A model generated the notes under the pieces. That model saw only the letters and a program-made list of their open reading frames with translations, had not been told where the DNA came from and made no database searches. Source: Streptomyces sp. cf386 (GTDB taxonomy: Bacteria > Actinomycetota > Actinomycetes > Streptomycetales > Streptomycetaceae). Taken from it: DNA of 64,000 bases. How positions within the stretch are numbered: the stretch's first letter is position 1; every line of letters begins with the position of its first letter. Shown piece by piece: positions 63,102 through 64,000 of this stretch. Position numbers and translations under genes: made by a program. The stretch lies in the NCBI RefSeq assembly GCF_900103585.1, contig NZ_FNHV01000030.1:29083-93082 (forward strand). The letters are read 5' to 3'.

Positions 63102-64000
63102 ATGGCGGGCGGCGACGCCGACCTGTCCATCATCCAGGGCCGCAAGGTCGCGGTCATCGGTTACGGCAGCCAGGGCCACGCCCACGCGCTGTCGCTCCGT
63201 GACTCGGGTGTCGACGTCCGCGTCGGTCTGCACGAGGGCTCCAAGTCCAAGGCGAAGGCCGAGGAGCAGGGCCTGCGCGTGGTGACCCCGTCGGAGGCCG
63301 CCGCCGAGGCCGACGTCATCATGATCCTCGTCCCGGACCCGATCCAGGCCCAGGTCTACGAGGAGCACATCGCCCCGAACCTGAACGACGGCGACGCCCT
63401 GTTCTTCGGCCACGGTCTGAACATCCGCTACGGCTTCATCAAGCCCCCGGCCGGCGTCGACGTCTGCATGGTCGCCCCCAAGGGCCCGGGCCACCTGGTC
63501 CGCCGCCAGTACGAGGAGGGCCGCGGCGTTCCGTGTATCGCGGCTGTCGAGCAGGACGCCACCGGCAACGCCTTCGCGCTGGCCCTGTCGTACGCCAAGG
63601 GCATCGGCGGCACCCGCGCCGGCGTCATCAAGACGACCTTCACCGAGGAGACCGAGACCGACCTGTTCGGTGAGCAGGCCGTCCTCTGCGGTGGTACGGC
63701 CGCCCTGGTCAAGGCCGGTTTCGAGACGCTGACCGAGGCCGGCTACCAGCCGGAGATCGCGTACTTCGAGTGCCTGCACGAGCTGAAGCTGATCGTGGAC
63801 CTCATGTACGAGGGCGGCCTGGAGAAGATGCGCTGGTCGATCTCCGAGACCGCCGAGTGGGGCGACTACGTCACCGGCCCGCGGATCATCACCGACGCCA
63901 CCAAGGCCGAGATGAAGCAGGTCCTCGCCGAGATCCAGGACGGCACCTTCGCCCAGGCCTGGATGGACGAGTACCACGGCGGTCTGAAGAAGTACAACGA
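63102..64000 (+). CDS. ilvC: Ketol-acid reductoisomerase, partial, with an abnormal 5' end
   Basis: The second common step of valine, leucine and isoleucine synthesis (NADPH, Mg2+). The frame runs off the right edge at residue 300 of about 335. The NADPH motif KVAVIGYGSQGHAHALSL, phosphate-binding GLHEGSKSKAKAEEQG, catalytic His in FFGHGLNIRYG and metal-binding DLFGEQAVLCGG and ECLHELKLIVDLMYEGG are intact. The normal first residues (MAELFYDDDADLS-like) are replaced: the first ATG gives MAGGDADLSII. Upstream sequence is NRPS-like, with no ribosome site or ilvN. Homology begins near 63111, so the true start is lost or altered. Confidence 0.9.
   Translation, partial: MAGGDADLSIIQGRKVAVIGYGSQGHAHALSLRDSGVDVRVGLHEGSKSKAKAEEQGLRVVTPSEAAAEADVIMILVPDPIQAQVYEEHIAPNLNDGDALFFGHGLNIRYGFIKPPAGVDVCMVAPKGPGHLVRRQYEEGRGVPCIAAVEQDATGNAFALALSYAKGIGGTRAGVIKTTFTEETETDLFGEQAVLCGGTAALVKAGFETLTEAGYQPEIAYFECLHELKLIVDLMYEGGLEKMRWSISETAEWGDYVTGPRIITDATKAEMKQVLAEIQDGTFAQAWMDEYHGGLKKYN

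Overview
The window is chromosomal DNA from a Streptomyces species. G+C is very high, third codon positions are almost always G or C, GTG starts are common, several starts look leaderless, and gene ends often overlap by four bases. From memory, the core gene order follows the S. coelicolor SCO6031 to SCO5998 interval read in one direction: hemE, a DUF3000 gene, an atypical response regulator, RNase D, fadA-fadB, an APC permease, dxs, xylFGH, rok7B7, ngcEFG, aconitase and a murA-like gene. Blocks of sugar-utilisation genes are inserted between these markers. I cannot run a synteny comparison here.

Layout. 1-5475: the end of an FAD oxidoreductase, a small gene, hemE, the DUF3000 gene, a LuxR-type response regulator and RNase D. 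5486-12189: a mannoside cassette, with a three-gene sugar ABC importer facing a GH2 beta-mannosidase and its LacI regulator. 12364-15713: the fatty-acid beta-oxidation pair fadA-fadB. 15849-21401: a lone hypothetical gene, a 3-hydroxyisobutyrate-dehydrogenase-like enzyme, a NYN/PIN-like protein, a GT-C membrane glycosyltransferase and an amino-acid permease. 21544-23472: dxs. 23664-31956: xylFGH, the ROK regulator rok7B7 and the chitooligosaccharide importer ngcEFG. 32310-38074: a secreted GH92 alpha-mannosidase followed by a GH67 alpha-glucuronidase. 38133-42503: an unusual module of a leaderless 18-codon ORF, a 515-aa unknown protein, a MoxR AAA ATPase and a VWA protein with an HExxH motif. 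42496-49909: an operon of an LplABC-type importer, YesL-like protein and GH42 beta-galactosidase, facing a CE7 esterase. 50116-52271: a GT4 glycosyltransferase and a partner protein between two near-identical terminators. 52448-53542: a secreted AA10 LPMO with CBM2 behind a perfect CebR box. 53789-56064: a histidine kinase and response regulator. 56252-62658: aconitase, argG, a DUF4236 gene and an XRE-MurA fusion. 62659-64000: a decayed NRPS adenylation fragment joined to an ilvC that lacks its normal first codons.

Most of the window is a plant and fungal polysaccharide programme under several sugar regulators: LacI-type GACAACGTTGTC sites, a CCGAAAGTTTCGG site, a CebR box, a DasR-like site and the ROK protein. 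These feed a conserved core of central metabolism. The most novel points are the MoxR-VWA module with its coupled mini-ORF, the matching ATCTC-N6-GAGATAAC palindromes in front of the XRE-MurA gene and in the acnA-argG divergent region, an orphan LacI-type promoter stub at 49933-50102, and the broken NRPS/ilvC junction at the right end, which could be an assembly join.
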